A DNA stretch of 64,000 nt from positions 62,001 through 126,000 of the forward strand of contig CAKRRN010000002.1 in NCBI GenBank assembly GCA_934394435.1. The letters run 5' to 3'. Both the position numbers and the translations under genes were made by a program. This stretch comes from an uncultured Bacteroidaceae bacterium. Lineage in GTDB: Bacteria; Bacteroidota; Bacteroidia; Bacteroidales; Bacteroidaceae. Below are positions 1-9,568 of this stretch, piece after piece (within the stretch, counting starts at the first letter, position 1; every line of letters begins with the position of its first letter). The notes beneath the pieces were generated by a model that was not told the origin of the DNA, made no database searches, and saw only the letters and a list, made by a program, of their open reading frames with translations.

Positions 1-3000
1 AATCTTTTGCCACATAGTTTCCATTCTCACATGCTGCCCCAAGCATCATCCAGCGGTTGATAACCACAGACTTGGCAAAGGTATATTGCAACCATGGCGT
101 ATGGTTCTGGTTGTTGGTCACACACCATTTCGTGGTTACGTCTTGGTCATTTGCTTTTGTTGCGGCTTCGTTGGTTCCATTTTGTTGTGAGGCCCTCACT
201 GTACGTGGTATTAAGCGTGAATCTGTAGTGTCTTTGTCTAAGTTGCCCAGCTCCAGATAGTCAATCTCTGTGGTGAGTGGAGTTGCCTCTTGAATCTCAT
301 TCATTGGCGATGATGAGGTGGATGCAGCTAAAAGCAGCAACGAGTTGTCGCTATGAATACAGAAAGAAGTGGCTTCTCCTGTTATAGGCACACTATAACG
401 GTACATCATCATATGCTGCATCGTCTCATTGGTCTTGCTGCTTATAGAGTGAGCATGAGAGGTTGATAATGCTACATCGTCATGTATATAGTGCGACGCA
501 AGATTTGTGCAGGTGAGAGGCTGTCCCACGCGTTCCGCATAGTAAGGTATATGGATGCAGGTTGTGTCCTGCCCTACTACCACGCGAGCTGTGCTACCTT
601 GCTTGTTTGTACTGGCCATCAATAAGCATAGGCGATTTTGCCCAGACATATATTCCAGATTGATTTCTTTCCCATTACATATCAGGGCGTTACGCTTTCC
701 ATCCTGCCTGTCACCCATTACAAAACGTACCCCGCCGCTCAATAGTGTATCTGGAATGAGTTCTGCTGGATATGCATATGGGTAGATAGAAGAAGCATTT
801 CCTCGCTGCTTGTCATAGCTCATGATATCAATATTATATGCCAATCTTATTGGGGTTCCAGTCAGAGCTATGGTGTCGGGATGTAAATTAGGACTCTTAA
901 GCCTAATAGCAAAGGTCCGAGGCTGATAGTGTCCTATGTCAAATGTGAGTGTGCTGTCGGAAAATTTGGCAGCCCCTATTGCCTCTTCCAATGCATTCAC
1001 TTCGCGAGCTGATTCAATAGGCGCTGGGAAATTGATGTGTACGTCGTGTAAATCATGTCCTGTCCATTCATATAAACGTACTATCAGTTCGTCAGAATCT
1101 TCAGCTTTTTTGAAAAGCTTGATGCTTACGCTGTCGGTACTTAGGTTTGCCAAAGAGAGAGTATGCCCTAAGGGGCCATCGTGTGCAGGCACGGCAAAGG
1201 CCAAAAGTGGTTGGTTGAGACGTGCCGCCTCTGTTTGAGTCTGCTGGTTCCAGCCTCCGTCATGTGGGTATATGGAAAAAGTAAATTGGTTGGGTCCCAT
1301 ATCCATGTTAGACTGGTGCTTATAATCTCCACATGAAGGGGTATGAAGCAGGGTGAGACGCAGTGTGCGTGCATCAGGCTTATCCCATCCGTATTTACAG
1401 TCGTTGAGTATTGATACTCCATATTGCCCATTTGCCGATGAGTGGTCAGCCCACTGATGTCCAGGGACTTCATAGTTATCGGCAGTGCGTACGCCACGTG
1501 CTACAGTACCCAATGATATGTCGTATGTGTCTTGTTCGGAACTGAAGGTAAAGGGAAATTGTACTTTCAGCATTCGCTCTTGCGTTTGCCAGTCCACTTC
1601 ATTTACGCAATCCACACGATTTGAGAGTGCGCTCATGCGTATATATTGTACAAAGGTACTGCCTGCCTGATTGCGTTCTATGCGAAACGATTTACGTAAA
1701 GGACCATCCTCTACCAGTGTTACCTTTGCACCTCTGCCTATTGTTTCAGAGGGTGTACGGCACACGTCTGTGTAACTTATTTCCCATGCGGGCCATGAGT
1801 CTTCATGGTCATATATCATCTGCTGACGCACAGCTCCCAGTAGGGCGCGTTTATTCTGCAAGTCATAAACTTGGCTTACGTCTCCCTGACCACTCACGGT
1901 GACGCGGTAACGCTCATTGCTCATCTGTTGTTTAGTCGCGTCAGCAGTAAGAACAGAAGAAAGTTGAGAAGACTCACCTATACGAACATCATAAACGGCA
2001 TAACCTAAAGAAGGAACGTCAGCGGCAAAAATGAAATGCAGACGTTTTGTCTGTTCGTTGTAAGAAGTCATTTGAGAAAGTACCTCTTTTCCATCGGGAC
2101 TTAGTACGCGTACACCGATAGGTCTTGTTGGATAGTCCACCTCTGCTTCCACTACATCTGTGCGATTCTGGGATAAAGGGTTATATACCACCATCGGGAT
2201 GCCTTCGGCACGAGTATCCATCAGTTGGGCTATGGAAGCCGCCGATGCGCGTAGCTCTTGAGCAAACGATTTGTTTGCCAGGTAGTACTCATTATATGAA
2301 TAGTCATTGGCAGAAAGGATAGACGTGCCAGTAATGCCATCATGGTGTTGCTGCCAAAGCATCCTTACCCACGCGTCACGTAACTGTTCGCTTGGATAAG
2401 GATGAGCCCCCAGCCAATAAGCTATTGACGAGGACTTCTCTGCAGCGTCAGCCAGTAGTTCTGTCTTTCTATTCCAACGTTTCAGAAGTCCCCAACTGGT
2501 GTAGCTCCCAACTCCGTGGGAACGCATTGGGAGCTCGCCATTCCAGATCTGATACTTGTCATTGCGTAGGCTGTCAAGATAGTGGAAGCATTCGTCAGGT
2601 GTGGCAAGCACAACGCTCAAGTCTCCATCCTGTTTCTGAGCATTTAGGTTAAGCCAATAAGGAGTGTTTTCTCCTGCGCTTCCCTGCTTGTCCTGTAGTC
2701 CCCCTCCATGGTCGCTGCGTGGTCCTACATAGCGGAATACAGCCGGTACTCCATAAGCTGAAGCATTTTTCTTGGCTGTTTGCAACATACCTTGATCTGT
2801 TGTCATGTCCTTGTTGAAGTCCTCATGGGTGTCGTAGGCCCCAGGTTTATAGATAGCATAAATCTGACTGCCATCAACTCCTTGCCATATCCCAAAGGGT
2901 GCAAGTTTGTCATAGGCGGCTGATCCCCAAGCCAATTTGGCTGTATGGAATCCCCTAATGCCAGCATGGTGTGCTAATGAGGGTAGGGCATAAGAGAAAC

Positions 3001-3478
3001 CAAAGCAATCAGGAAGCATGATATCATAGCCACCTCGTACGCCAAATTCTCTCTGATAGAATCTGTTAGCATAGAGCATGCTATGTAGGATACTCTCTGC
3101 AGATGAAACCATCACATCACTTGCATCGATTGACATGCCACTCACATGCCATCGTCCACTGGCTACGTAGGATTTCAGTTTTTCAAACTCTGTGGGGTAA
3201 TATTCTTTCATCCACATATATTTGATGGCTCCTTCGTAGTTTAGGAGGAAGGCAGGATATTTATCCATCAACGCCATGTTCTCCGTCATGGTCTTGTGTA
3301 CGTAATCATCAATGGTGGTCTTTACATTCCAGTTCCATTGAGTGTCAAGATGGCTATTCGAGATCAAGAAGAGTGTGGGTTTGTCTGTTTGTGCCACACT
3401 TCTCGAAGCGGTGAAGACCATTAAGCCAAGCCAAAGAACTTGTTGGATGCAGCAACGCATGATGGCTCGTGTTCTCAT
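1..3478 (-). CDS. GH38 alpha-mannosidase, secreted, 3' end outside window
   Basis: The protein begins with a hydrophobic export signal ending near VAQ (about residue 30) and runs at least 1159 codons to the window edge without a stop. The motif SNSHLDTQW (His43 and Asp45) matches the zinc-binding start of the glycoside hydrolase 38 domain, and LPDCFGFSYALPS carries the expected nucleophile and zinc ligand at Asp157. GH38 enzymes remove alpha-mannose from N-glycans or mannans; a periplasmic or surface location is inferred from the signal. The C-terminal beta-sandwich is visible near position 1200. A second ATG at 3460 is equally possible as the start. The gene follows the GH43 gene by 62 bp on the same strand, so the two are probably co-transcribed. 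The family is clear; the linkage specificity cannot be read. Confidence 0.88.
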   Translation of the reverse strand, partial: MRTRAIMRCCIQQVLWLGLMVFTASRSVAQTDKPTLFLISNSHLDTQWNWNVKTTIDDYVHKTMTENMALMDKYPAFLLNYEGAIKYMWMKEYYPTEFEKLKSYVASGRWHVSGMSIDASDVMVSSAESILHSMLYANRFYQREFGVRGGYDIMLPDCFGFSYALPSLAHHAGIRGFHTAKLAWGSAAYDKLAPFGIWQGVDGSQIYAIYKPGAYDTHEDFNKDMTTDQGMLQTAKKNASAYGVPAVFRYVGPRSDHGGGLQDKQGSAGENTPYWLNLNAQKQDGDLSVVLATPDECFHYLDSLRNDKYQIWNGELPMRSHGVGSYTSWGLLKRWNRKTELLADAAEKSSSIAYWLGAHPYPSEQLRDAWVRMLWQQHHDGITGTSILSANDYSYNEYYLANKSFAQELRASAASIAQLMDTRAEGIPMVVYNPLSQNRTDVVEAEVDYPTRPIGVRVLSPDGKEVLSQMTSYNEQTKRLHFIFAADVPSLGYAVYDVRIGESSQLSSVLTADATKQQMSNERYRVTVSGQGDVSQVYDLQNKRALLGAVRQQMIYDHEDSWPAWEISYTDVCRTPSETIGRGAKVTLVEDGPLRKSFRIERNQAGSTFVQYIRMSALSNRVDCVNEVDWQTQERMLKVQFPFTFSSEQDTYDISLGTVARGVRTADNYEVPGHQWADHSSANGQYGVSILNDCKYGWDKPDARTLRLTLLHTPSCGDYKHQSNMDMGPNQFTFSIYPHDGGWNQQTQTEAARLNQPLLAFAVPAHDGPLGHTLSLANLSTDSVSIKLFKKAEDSDELIVRLYEWTGHDLHDVHINFPAPIESAREVNALEEAIGAAKFSDSTLTFDIGHYQPRTFAIRLKSPNLHPDTIALTGTPIRLAYNIDIMSYDKQRGNASSIYPYAYPAELIPDTLLSGGVRFVMGDRQDGKRNALICNGKEINLEYMSGQNRLCLLMASTNKQGSTARVVVGQDTTCIHIPYYAERVGQPLTCTNLASHYIHDDVALSTSHAHSISSKTNETMQHMMMYRYSVPITGEATSFCIHSDNSLLLLAASTSSSPMNEIQEATPLTTEIDYLELGNLDKDTTDSRLIPRTVRASQQNGTNEAATKANDQDVTTKWCVTNNQNHTPWLQYTFAKSVVINRWMMLGAACENGNYVAKD

Positions 3479-3540
3479 ATAATTCAATTAGGTTAGGTAT
3501 TTGAATAAGGAAGTATTCTGACGGGTGAATGACGTTGGTC

Positions 3541-6519
3541 TTATCGTATCAATATTTTTTTGCCATCTATGATATATATTCCTCGGCTGGGATTTGTTAC
3601 CTGACGCCCTTGCAGGTCGTAGGTAGCCTGTTTTTTCAGGTCTTGCTCCGAAGGTGAGGAAATGATGCCTGTTGACAGGGGGAATCCACATTTCTGACGA
3701 TAGTCTCCACGTTGGTATTGCCATTCTAGAATGGGGAATCCATTGCCCACGGTAGGATCAGAATGCCAAGGAGTGCCCCATGAGGAAGCAACTTGTTGCA
3801 GAGCGGTGGTTGTATAACCTCCTTGTACAGTTTGTTCGTTAACCTTCATCTGGTCTGAGAAAAACGTGTTCTCCTGTATATCCTCTTCTCTGAGGTTACC
3901 AAACTCACTTGTATTGTTTCCATCTACAATATTGTTCCAGGCGATGACATTATTATATAGGCTGGCAGGAGTGCTATTATTCTGTCCACCACCAATAATT
4001 CCGCCTGATGTATAAGCATAGACGTTTCCTGCGGCATAACTCTTCTCTATGGTCAAGGCACTACGAACTCGTCCTATCATTCCACCAGCATAACTCCCCA
4101 CAGAGGCTGTACCTTGTACGTTGACGTTGCTGTAACAGTTTCGTATAGTGACGGGTGAATAACTGAGTGTGCCTCCCAATGCTCCTAAATATCCTTTACC
4201 AGAGACGGAGCCTTGGAAGTAGCAGTTCTCCACAATGACAGGTAAAAGGTTTCCATCAGCATCCTTGAAAGAACTATGTCCCATGGTTCCGCAAAGAATA
4301 CCAGAGCAGGATGTTTCGCTATTGACGGTGACATTCAGGAAACCGACGTTACGGCATTCACCACAGAGCACTCCAAAGAAACTGGGGTTATATTTGCTTC
4401 CGTCTGGAGTCAGATTGCTGATAATATGTCCTCTCCCATCAAGATTGACTCTATATTTATAACTATTCTCTGAGGTATTGAGTTGCTTCCATACGTATCC
4501 GTTCATATCAATGTCTGCTCCCAAAACAAAATATACCATTTGCTCTTTGATAAGTACATCGTGCATGTGGTCTAATTGGGCTGGACGCATAATCACATAA
4601 GGATTATCCTGGGTACCATCACCTTGCTGATAGGCATATTCCATATTGTGTATTGCTTGAGTCATTTTTGATATCAAGGTCTCAACTTCGGTATTGGCAT
4701 AGTTTTTCTTATCTAAAGCCAATTGAGCCTCTGCCAGAACGCTCTTTGCTTCATCAGAAACATACCCTTGTTTCGTTGCAGAGTCTATCTGGTTTTGCAT
4801 AGTTGTGGTTGCTATACGTAGGCTATCATACAAATCAATACTTGTATTTATACTGTCAAAAGTAAGGTAAGTGGCAAGCAGATTTTTATAACTAACCAGA
4901 GAATCTTCTGCGTTCTGCCCGTTCTCACGGTATGATTCCAGATTACTTATATATCCTTTATAGAAAACTTTGTCTGAGGCGGCTAGCTTTTCTGCTTGCA
5001 AGTTCAGCTGATTCCACAAGGCAGTCTGTGCTTGTCTGTCCTTTTCGCGATAGATGACCTTCACGTTTGACATACAGAATCGTTCCCCTGTGGCAAGTGG
5101 TCCATTGCTGCGCATACCGAAAGTCAGTTTGCCATCTGTAACAAAACCATATGCCTTGCCTTCATAATACCCTCTGAGAATCTGATTTGAAAGAATGCGT
5201 TCTGTGGTAGCAGGGGTTTTATTGTCAAGAGTAGGATTATAGACAGGCGTGAAGATATTGTTTACGTAGCAATCTACTGTGCCTGCTGTAGAAAAACCAT
5301 TATAGTGTACTTCATAAATACCATTTGCAAGTTTGGTTTCAGACTGTGAAACATCAAAATCCGCCCCTTCATAGGCAAAAGCAAGTGGCATGAAAGCGGT
5401 ACCCTTGCCCGATATCATTTCTGTGTCACTCTTCTTGTCTACTTTCCATCCCTTCCATTCACTCTTTGACAAATCTGTATTTTTGAATTTGTAGGTAATG
5501 TCTGCCCCGTTAGTTTTATAGAAAACAGGAGCATCCTGTTCTGTCACGCTCGGTGTCCCATTGCCCACAGAAGGCCATCCGTCTTTGCTCCAAGTAATTT
5601 TGTCCAGCATCAGCACTCGTCCTTTATTAGGTGTGGTGGCACTATAGGCATGATAGAGCAACCAATCTTGCCCTGCATCGTCTGTTATAATTTCGCTGTT
5701 ATGTCCAGGTCCCTTCCATGCGTCATTGCCTTGTATGATGGTGGTATAATTATTGTTTACCATAGAACCTCCCTGTCTGTTGACATAGGGACCCATAAGA
5801 TTTTGAGATCGTCCCACTACGGTACGGTAAGTGCTGTTTACTCCTTCACAACAGGAACCGACACTGGCAAAAAGATAATAATAGCCATTACGCTTGTATA
5901 TCATTACACCCTCAAAGGCTCCTCCTGCCAGTTTCGTTTTTTTCTTGAAATCCTTTATCGCCAGTCCGTCATCTGTAAGTTCACTGATGTAAAGATCATT
6001 GAAACTGCCCCATACCAGATATTTCTTGTCAAATTCTTCCACATAGCAGGGATCAATGCTGTTATGTACACCTATTTCCGTACTGCGAAATAACTTGCCT
6101 TTGTCTGTGAACTTGGTGGGTGAGCTACCTGTAGCGACTCCTATGCCTGTGCGTGTTCCATTTCCCCACAGAGCGCATGCGTAATACACCAAATATTTGT
6201 CATCAATGGTGCGGCTTACGTCCAATGCCCACAGGCTATAGTAATCTGTCTTCTTGCTTCCATTAGAATCTATGTAGGTGGAATCGTTCCATGTCGGACG
6301 AGCAAGCGCATTTCCAACGTTTGACCAGTGGGCCAAGTCGGAACTCTTTCGGCAGGTTCCTCCTGTTCCGTAAGCATAGAACGTACCATCTGTAGCACGT
6401 ACTACTGTTGGGTCTGGAGTATCTTCATTAAATACAGGGTTCTTATACTTGTTTTGTGCTTGAAGACAGAGTGCTGTTGTCATGCACAACAGCGTAGTAA
6501 ACATTCTGTAAGTGTGCAT
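3541..6519 (-). CDS. GH43 arabinanase-like protein with GLUG repeats and T9SS-type tail
   Basis: This 992-residue secreted protein starts with a signal peptide ending near LQAQ. Residues about 25-335 form a GH43 five-bladed propeller with Asp36 (TPDPTVV, base), Asp156 (NSIDPCYV) and Glu203 (AFEGVMIY, acid). The CCEGVNSTY stretch resembles the signature of endo-1,5-alpha-L-arabinanases. A beta-rich module follows (about 340-500), then a helical segment (about 510-630), then Gly-rich repeats of GLUG type (about 640-870) such as GALGGTLSYS and GGMIGRVRSA. The last 30 residues (YDLQGRQV, RGIYIIDGKK) look like a Prevotella type IX sorting tail. It is probably a surface enzyme acting on arabinan or arabinogalactan; the substrate is inferred from the family. 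It lies 33 bp downstream of porZ. Confidence 0.85.
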   Translation of the reverse strand: MHTYRMFTTLLCMTTALCLQAQNKYKNPVFNEDTPDPTVVRATDGTFYAYGTGGTCRKSSDLAHWSNVGNALARPTWNDSTYIDSNGSKKTDYYSLWALDVSRTIDDKYLVYYACALWGNGTRTGIGVATGSSPTKFTDKGKLFRSTEIGVHNSIDPCYVEEFDKKYLVWGSFNDLYISELTDDGLAIKDFKKKTKLAGGAFEGVMIYKRNGYYYLFASVGSCCEGVNSTYRTVVGRSQNLMGPYVNRQGGSMVNNNYTTIIQGNDAWKGPGHNSEIITDDAGQDWLLYHAYSATTPNKGRVLMLDKITWSKDGWPSVGNGTPSVTEQDAPVFYKTNGADITYKFKNTDLSKSEWKGWKVDKKSDTEMISGKGTAFMPLAFAYEGADFDVSQSETKLANGIYEVHYNGFSTAGTVDCYVNNIFTPVYNPTLDNKTPATTERILSNQILRGYYEGKAYGFVTDGKLTFGMRSNGPLATGERFCMSNVKVIYREKDRQAQTALWNQLNLQAEKLAASDKVFYKGYISNLESYRENGQNAEDSLVSYKNLLATYLTFDSINTSIDLYDSLRIATTTMQNQIDSATKQGYVSDEAKSVLAEAQLALDKKNYANTEVETLISKMTQAIHNMEYAYQQGDGTQDNPYVIMRPAQLDHMHDVLIKEQMVYFVLGADIDMNGYVWKQLNTSENSYKYRVNLDGRGHIISNLTPDGSKYNPSFFGVLCGECRNVGFLNVTVNSETSCSGILCGTMGHSSFKDADGNLLPVIVENCYFQGSVSGKGYLGALGGTLSYSPVTIRNCYSNVNVQGTASVGSYAGGMIGRVRSALTIEKSYAAGNVYAYTSGGIIGGGQNNSTPASLYNNVIAWNNIVDGNNTSEFGNLREEDIQENTFFSDQMKVNEQTVQGGYTTTALQQVASSWGTPWHSDPTVGNGFPILEWQYQRGDYRQKCGFPLSTGIISSPSEQDLKKQATYDLQGRQVTNPSRGIYIIDGKKILIR

Positions 6520-6552
6520 ATCTATGGGTATTATTATGGTAAAGTTTTATTG

Positions 6553-8862
6553 CTATTTGATTATAATGATACGTGTGACAATGGCATTTTTCCCAGATGC
6601 GTTGTTGGCGACAACATGATATACGCCTGAGGCTACACGTTTGCCACGGTTATTGCAGCCATTCCAAGTGAACGTGCCTCCTGCTGAGGTCCCGCTCCAT
6701 ACCAGTTGGCCACTGGCAGATAGAATTTTCACTTCGGAATCAAAAGAAAGACCACGAACGACGATGGGTCCTGTATAATCTGCTGTCACGGGATTGGGGA
6801 ATACCACCACGTTGTCTGCATCCATTTTGTCTACCGCTTCTGTTGCATCTGATACGTAACTGCACAATCCTTTGTCCGTAGCTATCATCACAAGACCTGT
6901 GGTCGGGTGTACGGCTATGCACTGGATAGTATTGCTCAGGATAGGAGAGTCATCTTTTGTGAAGTGATGCAACATCTCCTGTCCGTCTTCGCTGACGAGA
7001 TAGATCCCATCTGCATGAGTGCCAATCCATTTTCTGTTTGCACCGTCTATGGCAATGCAACTGATTGACACACCGTTGAGCAAATAGTCAGCTAATCCAC
7101 TACCGTCATTTCGGTTTATTTTGATTTGCTCGTAGTGAAAATCATTATCAAAGAAAGCCGTTGGGTCGTTGATAACGAAAAGACCTAAGTTAGTACCTAC
7201 CCATACTGCACCAGTCATGTCCTCACAAAGACAATAGAACTCATCTGGGTTGTATTCCGTATTATCTTGATTGGTAATGGTGTGTCGCAACATATGAGTG
7301 TCGTCTGAGCGAAGGTCTAACGTGTTGTTATAGTCGAGGCAGAAAATACCTCCCTTTTCCAGTCTACGACTTACCATCATTACTAATCCGCTGGAGTGCA
7401 TCAGATAGTCATCGCATTGTGATGCTGTGGAAATCTCAGGATAATACAAAGCTTTCCATGTCCCATTCTCCTTACGTATGCGTATGATTGTATCTGTCAT
7501 GCCACAGAGCATCCAAAGGTTGTTGTCTTGGTCGTAGGTCAAACCACTGCAAGATACAAAGTTGAAGAATTTCTCATTTTGAGGTAATATACTGCGCAGG
7601 GGAGAGTTCTCAGAATGGTATAGATTTACGAATTTGCCATCCTTGTATTCTGATAATCCTGTACGGTATAGGCTAGCAAAATGGTGTGTGGGATCATTGG
7701 GGTCCTGTACCAGGTGGGTGGTATTATAAATCCTCATGTTGCTGTGGCCGTTTACAACACCCTGCATTTCCTGAAAATTAGTCCACTCTCCATTTTCATA
7801 GTACATGGCAGTAGGAGGATTATAGTCTGTTCCTACGGTATTGACGCCTCCTGCCACAAGCAGACGGTCGCCTATCCAACTAATTCTGTAGGCTAAGTCG
7901 TTCTTGGGGCTGTTAGGTTGAATGGGGCTGGTGGCAGGCACGAACTGACCATCCTTATAGGTGAAGGCTTGTAGTCCGTTTGTTCCTTGGCTTGCCCAAA
8001 ATGTTCCGTTGGAGTATGAGACTTCATTCCAAGTGTTGCTAAACTTAACGCTGCTTATTTTATCTGTGCTTTGGCAAAAGTTTATTTGTGTATTGTTGCC
8101 CCATACCAATGTTCCTCCTGAATAATTTATGAAGGTAAAGTTGCCGTTTGAAATCAAACTGGGAGAACCTTCTGGTGAGATACGATACAGATTGGGGGTG
8201 GCTTTGCCTATCAATTCATTTCCCATTGCGACCAGTTGCGTGTAATTGCCCTGTGTAATGCGTGTCCATCGTGATTTATCCTGTAGATGGTCAGATAGTT
8301 GCCCCTTGTAGATTCCTTGCGGTGTGGCAGCGTAAATAGCATTGTCAATAACTGCCACAGAGCGTACATCTATATCCAGTGTGTACGTATTGGCGAAGGC
8401 CCCTTCCTGCATGTCTACTTCCACAATGCCGAAACTCATTGATAGATATGCGGTATTTCCATATACTGATACTGAATTAAATGTCTTTGAGGTTAGGCTC
8501 TTATCGCGTAGTGAAGACAGGTTTTGTACTTCTCCTGCTCCATTCATCAAATCTATATTACAGTTATCATAGACAATGATAAGCATTTTGGCAGTAGGCG
8601 AATAGGCAATGTCGCTTACTTTTATGTCGCTGAGAGTCTTTAGGCAATCGAATGTCCGCACGCTTGTGTCCTCCGTGTCGTACGTCATAAGATTACCGTC
8701 TGTGAGTGAATATACGGTTTGCCCACCCACTACGTTTTTGGTTGCATTCCAGTAACTTGGATATACATTCCAGCTCCCTATTTGCTGAGCCTTTACCTTT
8801 AGCGGAATCAGAGGCTGCAGCATTATGAGTATAGTAGTAAGTGTCAAGGCCAACCTTTTCAT
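6553..8862 (-). CDS. porZ: PorZ, type IX secretion system surface component
   Basis: This 769-residue protein has a signal peptide (to about residue 26), then a long array of beta-propeller repeats. The repeats carry phrases typical of two-component-regulator propellers (GTNLGLFVIND, GTHADGIYLVS, ATDKGLCSYVS). A C-terminal sandwich starts at about VVFPNPVT and ends in VTRIIIIK. Length and architecture match PorZ, known in Porphyromonas gingivalis as part of the attachment complex that modifies type IX cargo with A-LPS at the cell surface. PorZ itself carries a sorting domain, as seen here. The gene lies between rdgB (15 bp upstream) and a glycosidase with a similar tail (33 bp downstream). 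The alternative would be a generic propeller sensor, but no kinase or membrane domain is present. Confidence 0.85.
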   Translation of the reverse strand: MKRLALTLTTILIMLQPLIPLKVKAQQIGSWNVYPSYWNATKNVVGGQTVYSLTDGNLMTYDTEDTSVRTFDCLKTLSDIKVSDIAYSPTAKMLIIVYDNCNIDLMNGAGEVQNLSSLRDKSLTSKTFNSVSVYGNTAYLSMSFGIVEVDMQEGAFANTYTLDIDVRSVAVIDNAIYAATPQGIYKGQLSDHLQDKSRWTRITQGNYTQLVAMGNELIGKATPNLYRISPEGSPSLISNGNFTFINYSGGTLVWGNNTQINFCQSTDKISSVKFSNTWNEVSYSNGTFWASQGTNGLQAFTYKDGQFVPATSPIQPNSPKNDLAYRISWIGDRLLVAGGVNTVGTDYNPPTAMYYENGEWTNFQEMQGVVNGHSNMRIYNTTHLVQDPNDPTHHFASLYRTGLSEYKDGKFVNLYHSENSPLRSILPQNEKFFNFVSCSGLTYDQDNNLWMLCGMTDTIIRIRKENGTWKALYYPEISTASQCDDYLMHSSGLVMMVSRRLEKGGIFCLDYNNTLDLRSDDTHMLRHTITNQDNTEYNPDEFYCLCEDMTGAVWVGTNLGLFVINDPTAFFDNDFHYEQIKINRNDGSGLADYLLNGVSISCIAIDGANRKWIGTHADGIYLVSEDGQEMLHHFTKDDSPILSNTIQCIAVHPTTGLVMIATDKGLCSYVSDATEAVDKMDADNVVVFPNPVTADYTGPIVVRGLSFDSEVKILSASGQLVWSGTSAGGTFTWNGCNNRGKRVASGVYHVVANNASGKNAIVTRIIIIK

Positions 8863-8877
8863 ATCAATATCTTATTT

Positions 8878-9477
8878 TTAGTTCTGTTGAGACAAGAATT
8901 CTGCCAGTTTAGCTATGGCTCTTCCACGGTGGCTGATGCTGTTTTTTGTCTGCATATCCATTTGTGCAAAAGCCAGTCCGCCAGCTTCGTCAGGTGCGAA
9001 AACAGGGTCGTAGCCGAAACCTTCCTCACCAACTTGTTCGTGTAGAATCTCTCCCTTGACGATGCCGTGGAATAGATGTTCCTCACCATTTAGGCTCAGC
9101 GCAACCACGGTGTGGAATTGTGCACGTCGTGAGGATGCATTAGCTATCTTGTCCAACAGGCAACGTATGTTGGCTTGTGCGTTATGGCTTTCTCCATAGC
9201 CGTTCATCATGCCGAAGCGTGCTGTATATACTCCAGGTGCTCCATCCAGTGCCTCTACCTCCAATCCTGTATCGTCAGCAAAACAGTCCACACCGTAATG
9301 TTCTCTCACGTAGCGCATCTTCTGCAGGGCATTGCCCTCCAGAGTGCTGGCTGTCTCAGGGATGTCTTCGTGGCAACCAATCTCGGATAGAGAGCAAATC
9401 TCATATTTGCCATTCAACATGCTCCTTACTTCGTGCAGCTTGTCGACATTGTTGGTAGCCATTACCAGTTTTTTCAT
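8878..9477 (-). CDS. rdgB: Non-canonical purine NTP pyrophosphatase (RdgB/HAM1)
   Basis: This 199-residue cytoplasmic enzyme hydrolyses dITP, ITP and XTP to the monophosphates and keeps deaminated purines out of DNA and RNA. The family signatures are all present: the N-terminal ATNNVDKLHEV substrate loop, FADDTGLEVEAL with the metal-binding acidic pair, GAPGVYTARF, and GFGYDPVFAP near the C-terminus. The length is standard. It sits in the leuS-yitT-yitT-rdgB-porZ series. The 91 bp gap before it carries a short direct repeat. Confidence 0.95.
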   Translation of the reverse strand: MKKLVMATNNVDKLHEVRSMLNGKYEICSLSEIGCHEDIPETASTLEGNALQKMRYVREHYGVDCFADDTGLEVEALDGAPGVYTARFGMMNGYGESHNAQANIRCLLDKIANASSRRAQFHTVVALSLNGEEHLFHGIVKGEILHEQVGEEGFGYDPVFAPDEAGGLAFAQMDMQTKNSISHRGRAIAKLAEFLSQQN

Positions 9478-9495
9478 TGGCTGTATGCGGTTAAA

Positions 9496-9524
9496 TGGTT
9501 TTGTGGTTATCTGGTTTTGTGGTT
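9496..9524. repeat. 13 bp direct repeat, two copies
   Basis: The word TGGTTTTGTGGTT occurs twice, 16 bp apart (9496-9508 and 9512-9524), in the gap between the second yitT gene and rdgB. It is short and low in complexity, and no function is evident. Confidence 0.4.
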
Positions 9525-9568
9525 TTACGGTCGTGTGCGTTGGTAGGGATGTGGTATAGTCACTTCTC

